Source: VFKU01 sp964620045 (lineage in GTDB: Bacteria; Hydrogenedentota; Hydrogenedentia; Hydrogenedentales; GCA-2746185). From it: DNA of 36,764 nucleotides. The first letter of the stretch is position 1; the number at the start of each line of letters is the position of its first letter. A model generated the notes under the pieces. That model made no database searches, was not told where the DNA came from, and saw only the letters and a list, made by a program, of their open reading frames with translations. Location of the stretch: the NCBI GenBank assembly GCA_964620045.1, contig CAZUJL010000034.1, positions 1 through 36,764 of the forward strand, written 5' to 3'. This document shows, one piece after another, positions 1 to 7,246 of the stretch. Made by a program: the position numbers and the translations under genes.

Positions 1-136
1 GCACGCCGCGGGCCGGGGGGTCGGGTGGATTTCCGCGCGAGCTGTGCGCGGAGACCGGCGCGGAGGACATCAGGAGGCTGGCGGAGACTAAGGCGAGGGT
101 GATGGTTTGGCACATCTTCACGGCGAACGATTGCAT
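1..136 (-). CDS. exported protein, N-terminal fragment (cut by the left edge)
   Basis: An open frame begins with ATG at 136-134 and runs off the left edge after 45 codons. An AAGGAG ribosome site (complement of 145-150) lies 8 bases before the start. The peptide begins with a signal sequence: a hydrophobic stretch at about residues 12-25 and a probable cleavage after SAPVSA (about residue 30). The mature protein then begins HSSRGNPPDPPARG. The neighbouring 1134-residue protein has the same arrangement: a signal ending ASA, then HSSRGLPIGPTPPARA. The two are therefore probably tandem paralogues in the same orientation. The function of this copy cannot be read from 45 residues. By analogy it may be another secreted beta-propeller/cytochrome protein, but that is inference. 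Confidence 0.7.
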   Translation of the reverse strand, partial: MQSFAVKMCQTITLALVSASLLMSSAPVSAHSSRGNPPDPPARGV

Positions 137-242
137 TCGTATCACTCCTTGGTCTTTCGATTTTTGGTGCGTAGCCCCTGCGACTTTCCCCGCGCGGATT
201 GGGTATCCGGACGTAATGATGACCGTATCATATGCCACCCGT

Positions 243-278
243 ATTGACAAACATTGACGGTGGAATTTACGTCAATGT
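243..278. promoter_or_regulatory. three ATTGAC half-sites with a 9-bp inverted repeat
   Basis: ATTGAC occurs at 243-248 and 253-258, exactly ten bases apart, and its complement GTCAAT at 271-276. The last two sit inside a perfect inverted repeat, ACATTGACG (251-259) and CGTCAATGT (270-278), with a 10-base spacer. The site lies between the stop of the 1134-residue gene and the start of the left-edge gene. It could be an operator for the left-edge gene or a weak terminator for the gene before it. No T-run follows the stem, so an operator seems likelier. The rest of 137-333 shows nothing else I can name. Confidence 0.4.
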
Positions 279-333
279 ATGTGATTCGGTAGTGCCCGTA
301 AATCGCTGCGCGGTTACGGTGCGTATTGGTTAA

Positions 334-3300
334 TCAGGGTGCTCCAATCCGGACGACTCCGCCAACGCCTGTTCCGGTAGTCGGGTTGATCATCTTGCGA
401 ATGGAGACCGGCTGATTGATGGTGATTGCGCCGGTATACGTGCCGCCCTGGACGTGCAACGCCGCTTTGCGGCCGGAACTCGGGGTGACGCCCGCCAGCG
501 CCGCGGGAATCGCGGTGAACGTGCGCAGCGCCTGAATCGACGACGGTATGCTCGATCCGACGAAGGCATTGTCGCTCGAGTTTGTCGACGTCGTCCCGAG
601 GTCGGCCTCGTCGCGATCGGTTGCGCCGTCTTCATCGCGATCGATGCCGATGCGGCGGCCGGTCGTTTCCTGAAGGGCCGTGTACGTCAGATCGAAACCG
701 ACATCGGCGAGCGATTCCAGCGTTGTCTGCGTGACAAGCCCGTCGGCCGCGCGATCCGAGAGGTAGCGCGTAACGCCGTTGTTGTCGAACTGCGTAAAGC
801 GGCGCGGCTGGCCGCCGATGCGTGTTTCGACCACGAGATCGACTTCGTTGTCGTCCGCAAGGTCTCGCAGCAGGGTCGCGTAGAAATTACTGCCGCCGTT
901 GGGCTGCACGGCCTGCGCACCCACCGCCGCATGGGCCGAATGGTCCGCGGCCGCCGGCGGGATCGGGCCTGTGGGGGCACCAGACAGGCCTTTCAGGCGA
1001 TCAATATCATCGCCGCGCACACATAGCGAGAACGCCACCAGGTTGGCGAGGTCCTGATCGGTGAAGGTGTCGAAGGCCGGCTCCGCAATGAAGCGCGCCA
1101 CGCCGTCGATCGCACCGTCGTGTAACACACCGAAACCAGCACGGCTCGGCGGACCGTAGTTCAGATAGAAGCCGTCTTTCTCGATCTCGTTGCGGAGTTG
1201 AGCCACTTTGAAATGGTTCTGACCCGTACCGTCGTTTCCGCTCATCGCGAGGTGCGCCGAGCCGAGTGTGCTTAGTGGAATCTGTGTCACGCTAAAATTC
1301 GGCGGTTCGTTGGTATCGACAAGACTAATGAGCGCTGTCGAGCCTGAGCCGATCGGAAGCGTATGACAAATTACGCAGCTGAAAATGCTGTCGGCGGTCG
1401 TGTCGACGTAGCGCTCGAAACCTGCAAACGCGTCACCGGCGGGTAACTGCGTGCCGAGTGCGGAGAAGGTGCCCGTTTTGCCGGGGATCGTGTCCCCCGG
1501 CGAGAACTGGCCCGGAATTGCGAGCGGTTCATGGTCGCCGGTGAATACGCTCGAAAGTGGCGGACCGCCCGGCAGTGCGTTATCCAGCGGGCGCTTCGGG
1601 TTCGGTTCGAACCACACGCTCGCCAGGAAATCCTTGAACTGCTGCATGCCGACGCCAGTCAGGTCGCTGTCGCGGCCTTGCAGACCCGAGAACGCGCCGG
1701 CGAATTCTTCGATGCCGTCGCGATCACCGCGCCAGTGGAACGGTTCCTTGCCGATGATGTCTTGCAAGGTCTGTGTGGTCATTACGCCTTTGACGCTGCT
1801 GAAATTGCCGAAGCTGCCTTCCGACTGTACTTCCGGCGTGAACAACGTGTTGTGGCGCCCGATATCATTTGTGCCGCTGCTGCCGATGAGCAGGCCGTCG
1901 CCTTCGCCGCGCACGGGCTTCTCCATGCCCTGCGGCACGCCGCCCGCGGGATTGCCGAGATTCCAGCCGAGGCGATCCATGCGCACGTCCACGTGGCACG
2001 AGGCGCACGCGATCTGGCCGAGGCCGGAGTTTTCGTGTGTACCGTAGAGGTGCACGCGGCCGTTTTTGATCGAGGCCGGGGTGGGATCGAAAAGGTTGAC
2101 GGTCTGCACGGTCGTTTCCGATCCGGGCGTCGTCGTATTGAGCACTGTGATGCGCGCGGCGAATTTGCTGAGCACGTAGAGCCGGCTGAGCGTCGCATGG
2201 TGTACCAAGCCCGTCGGACCTTGCGGCACTTCAATCGTGTGGCCCAGCGAGACGCGTTGGCCGATCGAGCCGCCCGACGCGATCACGCAGATGACGTTGT
2301 TCGAACCCATGCCGGAGATATACGCATGATTGCCGGACGGCGTGAACGCGATGCCGCGCGGGTCGCCGATCGACTTGTCGCGTTCCGGTTGTGGCACGCT
2401 GCCGTCCAGATAAGGATCGGCGGTGCCATTCTGCGCGAGCTGCGCCGCGGCGAGGTGCGCGGCGTTCAGATCGATCGGGGCAACAATTTCGCCGCCGCCC
2501 GTGTCGTTCACCACCGACAGTAGCACGCGCGTAAACGTGCCCGTAATGTTCGGCTCGAAGCGGATCTCGTTGGTGGCGTCCGTGCCGACGCTGAAGATGG
2601 CGCCGGTGCTCGGGTTGCGCGCGATCGCCATGACGATGTTCATCTGGCGTGTCGCGTAGCCATTGGTGCCGAAGTTCGTGTCTTCGCTCAGTGTGTCGCT
2701 GCTTTCGATAACGCGCGCGATATCGTTATCCAGCAATTGCCATCCGGGAAAGCGACCGGAGTCGGCTGCGTTGGCTCCTTCGATAAAGCTTGCCCAATCG
2801 CGGCTGTTGTCGTCCAGCCATTGACCCGCGCCGTTGTTGCGGACGATCACGCTTGAGCGCGGTACAGCGACGGCCAACTGGCCTGGTGTCACCAACTGTC
2901 CCACCACATTCCAGCCGGTGCCGTTGGCGGGCAGGGCATCGTGGAAGAATTCGCCATTTGACGGCCCGCCGCCATAGGGGTTGGCCCCGCTGGTTAACGC
3001 AGTGCTCGGGGGGAAGGCCGTGGTGCCGCCACCGATGCCGGAGATCGACGTCGTGCCGTTGCCCGATTCGAAGATCCCGGCCCACACTGCTGTGCCATCG
3101 GTCGCCAACGCGCGCGGTTCTTCGCCGTCGAGTCGCAGCGATTCGTCGAGCAGCGCGAGCGTGGCGGTGTCGTATAACTGAAGGATGTCGGTGCTTGTGC
3201 AGGAGACGACGGCCTGAGAATCGCCGTTGATAAACACGACGTCCATCGGGCGATCGCCGTTGGGCGAGCCCGCGAGTTCGCTCCCGGTGTCCACGAGGCG

Positions 3301-3738
3301 GTAGGTGATGATCGTGTCCGTGACTTGGCCGATCGTGCGGTCGATCACGCTGATGGAATCCGATACGGCGTTGACCGCCCACAGTTCGTCATTCGTGCGG
3401 AAGCGCACGGAGACCGGATCGACGCCGACCGTGACCGAGGTCGAAAAACTCAACTGACCGTTGGTCTGGTTGATGCCGTAGATTTCGATGCGGCCATCGG
3501 CCGTATTGCACGCGGCCAGCCAGGTGCCATCGGGGCTGATGTCGAGCGGATGCACGTGCGGCGTTTCGAAATTGACGAAGCCTGTTTCCGTTCCAGCGCC
3601 CGCTGCGCGTGCCGGCGGCGTTGGGCCGATGGGCAAACCGCGACTGCTGTGCGCGGAGGCGAGCGGCGCAGGTCCGGTGACGGCGAGAAGAACGCTTGGG
3701 ATCAGAAGAATTCGGGCCAACACGGCATTACGCGGCAT
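334..3738 (-). CDS. secreted beta-propeller / diheme cytochrome c protein
   Basis: This is a 1134-residue exported protein. It has a signal peptide (residues 1-29, ending ASA), so it should act in the periplasm or outside the cell. Residues of about 50-560 contain YncE/YVTN-like beta-propeller blades, for example HPLDISPDGTWLAACNTADG and DPRGIAFTPSGNHAYISG. A cytochrome c peroxidase/MauG-like part follows, with haem-binding CASCH at 578-582 and CVICH at 788-792. Near the C-terminus, DRDEDGATDRDEADLG looks like a thrombospondin type-3 calcium loop. The last 60 residues, including GGTYTGAITINQPVSI, resemble a piece of a beta-helix. Related fusions in planctomycete-like genomes are annotated as YVTN/cytochrome proteins, and a redox or surface-binding role is inferred. 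The start is supported by AGGAG seven bases upstream. Its paralogue begins at position 136. No outer-membrane sorting signal is visible. Confidence 0.8.
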   Translation of the reverse strand: MPRNAVLARILLIPSVLLAVTGPAPLASAHSSRGLPIGPTPPARAAGAGTETGFVNFETPHVHPLDISPDGTWLAACNTADGRIEIYGINQTNGQLSFSTSVTVGVDPVSVRFRTNDELWAVNAVSDSISVIDRTIGQVTDTIITYRLVDTGSELAGSPNGDRPMDVVFINGDSQAVVSCTSTDILQLYDTATLALLDESLRLDGEEPRALATDGTAVWAGIFESGNGTTSISGIGGGTTAFPPSTALTSGANPYGGGPSNGEFFHDALPANGTGWNVVGQLVTPGQLAVAVPRSSVIVRNNGAGQWLDDNSRDWASFIEGANAADSGRFPGWQLLDNDIARVIESSDTLSEDTNFGTNGYATRQMNIVMAIARNPSTGAIFSVGTDATNEIRFEPNITGTFTRVLLSVVNDTGGGEIVAPIDLNAAHLAAAQLAQNGTADPYLDGSVPQPERDKSIGDPRGIAFTPSGNHAYISGMGSNNVICVIASGGSIGQRVSLGHTIEVPQGPTGLVHHATLSRLYVLSKFAARITVLNTTTPGSETTVQTVNLFDPTPASIKNGRVHLYGTHENSGLGQIACASCHVDVRMDRLGWNLGNPAGGVPQGMEKPVRGEGDGLLIGSSGTNDIGRHNTLFTPEVQSEGSFGNFSSVKGVMTTQTLQDIIGKEPFHWRGDRDGIEEFAGAFSGLQGRDSDLTGVGMQQFKDFLASVWFEPNPKRPLDNALPGGPPLSSVFTGDHEPLAIPGQFSPGDTIPGKTGTFSALGTQLPAGDAFAGFERYVDTTADSIFSCVICHTLPIGSGSTALISLVDTNEPPNFSVTQIPLSTLGSAHLAMSGNDGTGQNHFKVAQLRNEIEKDGFYLNYGPPSRAGFGVLHDGAIDGVARFIAEPAFDTFTDQDLANLVAFSLCVRGDDIDRLKGLSGAPTGPIPPAAADHSAHAAVGAQAVQPNGGSNFYATLLRDLADDNEVDLVVETRIGGQPRRFTQFDNNGVTRYLSDRAADGLVTQTTLESLADVGFDLTYTALQETTGRRIGIDRDEDGATDRDEADLGTTSTNSSDNAFVGSSIPSSIQALRTFTAIPAALAGVTPSSGRKAALHVQGGTYTGAITINQPVSIRKMINPTTGTGVGGVVRIGAP

Positions 3739-3867
3739 TCGATCGCTCCTATTCGGCGGCGCGCGCGGCGAATCGTCTGAAACGTTTCGCGGAGGACACG
3801 CGCCCGACTACACCATCCCGGCGGCGATCGAAGAAACTGAAAATTTCCCGCTTCGCAACCGGGGTTG

Positions 3868-3896
3868 ATTTTAGGGCAGCGTCTAAAAAAAGTAAA
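3868..3896 (-). promoter_or_regulatory. sigma70-like promoter of the beta-propeller/cytochrome gene
   Basis: Read on the minus strand, TTTACT (complement of 3891-3896, 4/6 to consensus) is followed after exactly 17 bases by TAAAAT (complement of 3868-3873, 5/6). Transcription would begin near 3861, giving a leader of about 120 bases to the ATG at 3738. This is sequence matching only. Confidence 0.5.
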
Positions 3897-3942
3897 GCCC
3901 TTCTGCGGAATTCGGAAAGTCGCGACTGAGGATTATTTATAT

Positions 3943-3960
3943 TTACGTAGATCTGCGTAA
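3943..3960. promoter_or_regulatory. 18-bp near-palindrome, possible operator
   Basis: TTACGTAGATCTGCGTAA is palindromic except for one mismatched pair (3948/3955). It lies in the 327-base divergent region between the cytochrome gene and the portal gene, about 47 bases upstream of the minus-strand -35 hexamer, in an AT-rich stretch. A dimeric regulator could bind here. Which of the two divergent genes it would control is unknown. Confidence 0.35.
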
Positions 3961-4013
3961 GTCTATAAATGGCTTTGCGCAGGTTGCTCAGTTCGTGTAA
4001 GCGAGGAGAGGAG

Positions 4014-4040
4014 TGCAACAAAACGCATTCTTAGTATAAG
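4014..4040 (+). promoter_or_regulatory. TGCAACAAA box (copy A) with TATAAG, upstream of the portal gene
   Basis: TGCAACAAA at 4014-4022 is followed by ACGCAT and, 12 bases after the box, by TATAAG at 4035-4040, a -10-like hexamer. The box begins 52 bases before the portal ATG. The same 9-mer recurs at 6249 and 7935, again 58-59 bases before cassette start codons. It is probably a cassette-specific promoter or regulator site. The rest of 3739-4065 holds the minus-strand promoter and the near-palindrome listed separately. Confidence 0.5.
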
Positions 4041-4065
4041 ACGAACCACGAACGAGGAGCACCCG

Positions 4066-5322
4066 ATGCCCAAATGGCTGGATATGTTGCGCGGCACCGC
4101 AAAACCCGCGCGGCCTGAGTCGCGCGCTGGCAGATTTCACACTGTATCGCACCCCGAACAAACGTTTGGATCCGAACTGACGCTCGCCAGCCGGATTCAG
4201 GGTGATTATTTGTCACTGCCGTGCAGCACGCCCTTCTTCATGCTGGACGTGTTCCGTTTCTTCCGCGACACCGTGCCCGACATCAGCGACGCCGTGTGGA
4301 CATGGAAGCGATTGTGTCAGACGGGATTCGACACGCAGATTGTCGAGCCGAGTTCCGACGCAGCGGCCATGCGCGCGGATCGGTTGATTCGCGAGCTGAA
4401 CGCGCGCGTGAATTCCGGCGATCGCGGCATGGACGGCCTGCTCGACATTTTCTACACCTCGCTGTTCACCTTCGGCGCGGCGGCGCTGGAAATCGTGCTG
4501 ACGCCGAGCCGCGAGAGCATTCACGACGTGGTGCCGGTGGATGTATGGACTGTGCGGTTCCGGCGGGAAAACGGGCGTCTGCAGGCGTACCAGTTGCAGG
4601 GCGGCGAGGCGGTGAAGTTGCCGATGGAGCGCTTCATTTATTTCGGCATGGACCGCGACGGAACGAATCCCTACGGCCGCTCGATGCTGCGGAGTATTCC
4701 GTTCCTCATCAAGATTCAGCAGCGCCTGATCGAAGACATGGCCAAGGCGACGCACAACGCCGGCTGGCCGAAGCTGCACGTCAGCTACAAGCCGGACGAG
4801 CGGCAGCGTGGCGAATCGCCGGAATCGTACAAGGCGCGCATCGACGGTACCTTCGATGAGTTGCGCACGACGCTGAGCGGGTTGGAGGCGGACCAGAACC
4901 TCGTGACCTACGACAACATCGAGGTGAAGCTCGTGCAGGGCGGGAGTCAGTCGCAAATTTTTTACGAGAATCACAAGGCGATCGAGGAGCAGGTGATCAC
5001 GGGCATGCACCTGATGCCGATTCTGCTCGGGCGCAACTACGGCACGACGGAGACCTACGGAACGGCGCAGTTCGAGATCATCAACCGGCACGTCGAGGCC
5101 GTGAACCGTCAGGTGAAGCGAATTCTCGAGCGGCTTTACAACTTCGAGCTTGCGCTGATGTGGGGCCAGGCGCGCGCGAAAGTGAACATGCGATCGAATC
5201 GCACCGTCGACATCGCGCGCGAAGCCGCCGCGCGTGGCAAAGAAATCGAGAACGCGCTGAAGCTGAAGGAGGCGGGCTTGATCACGCAGGAGCAGGTGGC
5301 GGGGATGTTGGGGTTAGTTTAA
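4066..5322 (+). CDS. phage portal protein
   Basis: This 418-residue protein is likely the portal, the dodecameric ring at the capsid vertex through which DNA passes. Typical stretches are the helix/clip part with NPYGRSMLRSIPFLIKIQQR (about residues 204-223), and GMHLMPILLGRNYGTTETYG with the following long helix IINRHVEAVNRQVKRILERL. These resemble DUF935/gp29-like and SPP1-type portals. Length fits the family (about 400-500). GAGGAG six bases before the ATG supports the start. It opens the particle cassette, but no terminase gene precedes it; the next gene upstream is on the other strand and unrelated. The C-terminus (KLKEAGLITQEQVAGMLGL) resembles the tail of DUF935-like portals. Family assignment is firm, subfamily less so. 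Confidence 0.85.
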   Translation: MPKWLDMLRGTAKPARPESRAGRFHTVSHPEQTFGSELTLASRIQGDYLSLPCSTPFFMLDVFRFFRDTVPDISDAVWTWKRLCQTGFDTQIVEPSSDAAAMRADRLIRELNARVNSGDRGMDGLLDIFYTSLFTFGAAALEIVLTPSRESIHDVVPVDVWTVRFRRENGRLQAYQLQGGEAVKLPMERFIYFGMDRDGTNPYGRSMLRSIPFLIKIQQRLIEDMAKATHNAGWPKLHVSYKPDERQRGESPESYKARIDGTFDELRTTLSGLEADQNLVTYDNIEVKLVQGGSQSQIFYENHKAIEEQVITGMHLMPILLGRNYGTTETYGTAQFEIINRHVEAVNRQVKRILERLYNFELALMWGQARAKVNMRSNRTVDIAREAAARGKEIENALKLKEAGLITQEQVAGMLGLV

Positions 5323-5331
5323 CTGCTTGTC

Positions 5332-5357
5332 CGCAGATGACGCAGATGGGCGCAGAT
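5332..5357. repeat. short tandem CGCAGAT repeat
   Basis: CGCAGAT occurs at 5332-5338, 5341-5347 and 5351-5357, spaced 9 and 10 bases apart. It sits in the 39-base gap between the converging portal gene and the membrane-protein gene. Degenerate CGCAGAT repeats of this kind are common between genes in many environmental bacterial genomes. When translated they give the familiar spurious MTQMxADK peptide, which is also seen here. Confidence 0.55.
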
Positions 5358-5361
5358 AAAC

Positions 5362-5757
5362 CTATCGAGCTAACGAATTTCGGAATCGCTCATCATATCG
5401 ATCGAGTATGGCCCAAACCGTCATTGCAGCTAATACTACGCTCAAGTTGCTCAGGGGAACCCACGGGAGTGGATCCTCTATGTAGAGGAGGTTCAATCCT
5501 TGTATGAAATTCATTTCCTCGACGCCAGCGAACGTGAGCAGCATCATATAGCCGAATAAGTGACCGATGTAGGCGGGAACCATTCCAAGCAACATGATTA
5601 CGGCGGTTAGCAACGCGACCGATAGCGGGCGCTTTGGAATATGCAATTCGTATTTATCATTCACCAGGCGTACGCGGAAACCCCATGCGAGAACACCGAT
5701 CGCCGAGTAGATGAAAAATAAATAAAGCGCCCATCGAATAGCTTGAGTAGCTTCCAA
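5362..5757 (-). CDS. small membrane protein of unknown function
   Basis: A 131-residue protein with about four hydrophobic segments: roughly residues 7-27 (IRWALYLFFIYSAIGVLAWG), 46-63, 66-77 and 100-116. It has no motif I recognise. It lies 17 bases after the zinc-ribbon membrane protein gene on the same strand, so the two probably form a short operon. Both run opposite to the phage genes that flank them. They are either an accessory cargo pair inside the cassette or host genes stranded between phage blocks. Cytoplasmic-membrane location is inferred from hydrophobicity. Confidence 0.6.
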   Translation of the reverse strand: MEATQAIRWALYLFFIYSAIGVLAWGFRVRLVNDKYELHIPKRPLSVALLTAVIMLLGMVPAYIGHLFGYMMLLTFAGVEEMNFIQGLNLLYIEDPLPWVPLSNLSVVLAAMTVWAILDRYDERFRNSLAR

Positions 5758-5774
5758 TCGATAATGTCTCCGTC

Positions 5775-6191
5775 TTAGTCGGAGGCGTGCTCTGTGTCGC
5801 TCGCAGATTTCGCGTTCCGCATTGTTTTATACAGCGCGGCGATGCCGAATGCACCATACAGCGCGGCGAGCGCCAGCAAACCGATCGAGCCTGAGAAGCC
5901 TTCGCTCATGATGTCGCTGATTACCAGCAGGACCATTGTGATCGCGCCCAAGAGATAGGTCCCGCCGAGCGCCATCATGCCGAGTTGCAGGAGAGGTCTG
6001 TTCGGATGCTCCGCGCCGCGGCGGAAGATATACGCATCGGCCTTGGCCTGGCGCAAGGGGTCGATCAGCGTGAACATGCCGACGGGCGCGTTGCATCCGG
6101 GGCAGTAGTCTGGGTCGCCGACCAGTTCGTGAAAGCACCCGGGACAGAGCGCGACGGCCTCTTCGTCTGTTTCATCGCTCTCGGGCCGCAT
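5775..6191 (-). CDS. zinc-ribbon membrane protein of unknown function
   Basis: The protein has 138 residues when started at ATG 6191, which has GAGGAG about nine bases upstream. The frame is open further, to 6323, but that part has no ribosome site and would overlap the region upstream of the protease gene. After an acidic N-terminus comes a zinc-ribbon motif, CPGCFHELVGDPDYCPGC (about residues 16-33, four cysteines). Two hydrophobic segments follow, at roughly residues 67-90 and 97-118. Such ribbon-plus-membrane proteins are common and mostly uncharacterised. It is the first gene of a two-gene minus-strand unit inside the phage cassette. No specific function can be given. Confidence 0.6.
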   Translation of the reverse strand: MRPESDETDEEAVALCPGCFHELVGDPDYCPGCNAPVGMFTLIDPLRQAKADAYIFRRGAEHPNRPLLQLGMMALGGTYLLGAITMVLLVISDIMSEGFSGSIGLLALAALYGAFGIAALYKTMRNAKSASDTEHASD

Positions 6192-6248
6192 AGGACGCGC
6201 TCCTCTGCCTAGAAGACTATCACGAAATCCTCCGTGTTGTGACGCCAC

Positions 6249-6274
6249 TGCAACAAACCCGCCATCTATATAGA
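6249..6274 (+). promoter_or_regulatory. TGCAACAAA box (copy B) with TATATAGA, upstream of the head protease gene
   Basis: TGCAACAAA at 6249-6257 is followed by CCCGCCATC and TATATAGA (6267-6274). The box begins 59 bases before the GTG at 6308 and lies in the divergent gap after the zinc-ribbon gene. It matches copies at 4014 and 7935. An in-frame GTG exists at 6239 but would translate through this box. Confidence 0.5.
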
Positions 6275-6307
6275 GACGTTGATCAAAATTTCGCGGAGGA
6301 GTCGGTT

Positions 6308-6994
6308 GTGGAATTGGAACCATTCATTTTTCGGCAAGAGGGGCGCGTGGTGGGGTTGCGGGCGGCGTTGCCGGCCGAGGCCGTCGCGGAGGAAGTGAAC
6401 CGCTTCGCGTTGCGGCCGTTGGCGCGCGATGAGTTCGCCGTGTTCACGCTGGACCTCTGCAACAACCAGATTGATCGGCATCACAGCCGCTTCCCCGAGG
6501 CGGAGCTGGCGACCGTGAACCGCCTCGTGCCGGGGCGTCCGCTGATGGAGCGCCATGACCTGACGGGCTCGCTGCCGCGCGGGACATTCTTTCGTTCGAC
6601 CTTGCACCGCGACGGCGAGACGTTGTCGGTGCGGCCGGATGTGTACGTGCTGCGGACGGCGGAGAACGCGGATTTCATCCTGAACATCGAAGGCGGCGTG
6701 TACCGCGACACGTCGATCGGCTTCGCGTTCCGCACGCCGGAGTGCTCGGTATGCGCGAAGGACCTGCGGACGTGCAGCCATGTGCCGGGCAAAAGCTACG
6801 GCGAGCAGGCCTGCCACTACATTCTGCGCGACGTGCTCGACGTGATCGAGGGCTCCGTCGTGCCCAGCGGATCGCAAGGTACGCGCTTCGTCGCGCAGCG
6901 CACCCTGCCGCGGGCGGACGCGCTCGACGCCGCGCGGCGCGAGTTCCATCGGCCGATCGAGCTGTGGTCGCGCGGGTTCTGGGCGGAAGAGTAG
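6308..6994 (+). CDS. HK97-type prohead protease (U35-like) with cysteine cluster
   Basis: A 228-residue protein likely to cleave scaffold and capsid precursor during head maturation. The layout matches U35 proteases: a histidine in PLMERHDLTGSLPRG (H83), a serine in the strand DTSIGFAF (S136), and a closing segment DVIEGSVVPSGSQGTRF. An insertion between the last two, C146-x2-C149-x6-C156-x-H158 then C169-H170, looks like a small metal-binding knuckle. I recall similar cysteine clusters in some phage proteases. The start is chosen as GTG 6308 because GGAGGAG lies six bases upstream; an in-frame GTG at 6239 lacks this. It precedes the holin-like gene, with a small hairpin between them. Confidence 0.65.
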   Translation: MELEPFIFRQEGRVVGLRAALPAEAVAEEVNRFALRPLARDEFAVFTLDLCNNQIDRHHSRFPEAELATVNRLVPGRPLMERHDLTGSLPRGTFFRSTLHRDGETLSVRPDVYVLRTAENADFILNIEGGVYRDTSIGFAFRTPECSVCAKDLRTCSHVPGKSYGEQACHYILRDVLDVIEGSVVPSGSQGTRFVAQRTLPRADALDAARREFHRPIELWSRGFWAEE

Positions 6995-7007
6995 ATGGTT
7001 TCGTAGC

Positions 7008-7024
7008 GCCGGCTTCCAGCCGGC
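7008..7024. repeat. GCCGGC hairpin, likely dispersed intergenic repeat
   Basis: GCCGGC (7008-7013), a TTCCA loop and GCCGGC (7019-7024) form a 6-bp stem between the protease stop and the start of the holin-like gene. Elements of the type GCGCCGGCTTCCAGCCGGC are frequent between genes in environmental genomes. No T-run follows, so it is not a standard terminator. Confidence 0.45.
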
Positions 7025-7040
7025 CGGGAAAGGATCTGCC

Positions 7041-7232
7041 TTGAGTCCGTGCGAAGAATGCCCGCAACGCGAGGTGAATGAAGTGGAATTTCGCTTGCTC
7101 GATACCAAACTGCGCGATCTGAAGGAACGCGTGGAGAAAGTGGAAACAGCGGTGAGCCGCGGGTTGATGCTGCTCGTCGCAAATCTTGTCGGCATCGTAG
7201 TGAGTCTCGCGCAACAAGTGATGCAACGCTAA
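7041..7232 (+). CDS. XhlA-like holin / hemolysin-type small protein
   Basis: This 63-residue protein has an amphipathic coiled-coil N-terminal half (about residues 11-40, rich in E, K, L and V heptads: VEFRLLDTKLRDLKERVEKV). One C-terminal transmembrane segment follows (about 42-59, GLMLLVANLVGIVVSLAQQ). This is the shape of the XhlA/holin-associated family, which helps release endolysin through the membrane. The N-terminus carries CEEC, which could bind metal or form a disulphide. The start is TTG 7041 with AGGA about six bases before it. An M15 endolysin at the cassette's other end would be its partner. The family is judged from architecture, since the protein is short. Confidence 0.55.
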   Translation: MSPCEECPQREVNEVEFRLLDTKLRDLKERVEKVETAVSRGLMLLVANLVGIVVSLAQQVMQR

Positions 7233-7246
7233 ACGGAGAAGAACCC

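Noticed and set aside
244..272. Plus-strand promoter from the perfect TTGACA at 244-249
   Set aside because: No -10-like hexamer stands 16-18 bases downstream, and transcription would run antisense to the cytochrome gene.
1531..2523. 330-residue plus-strand open frame
   Set aside because: It lies entirely antisense to the cytochrome gene, is arginine/alanine-rich and has no recognisable motif; typical of high-GC shadow frames.
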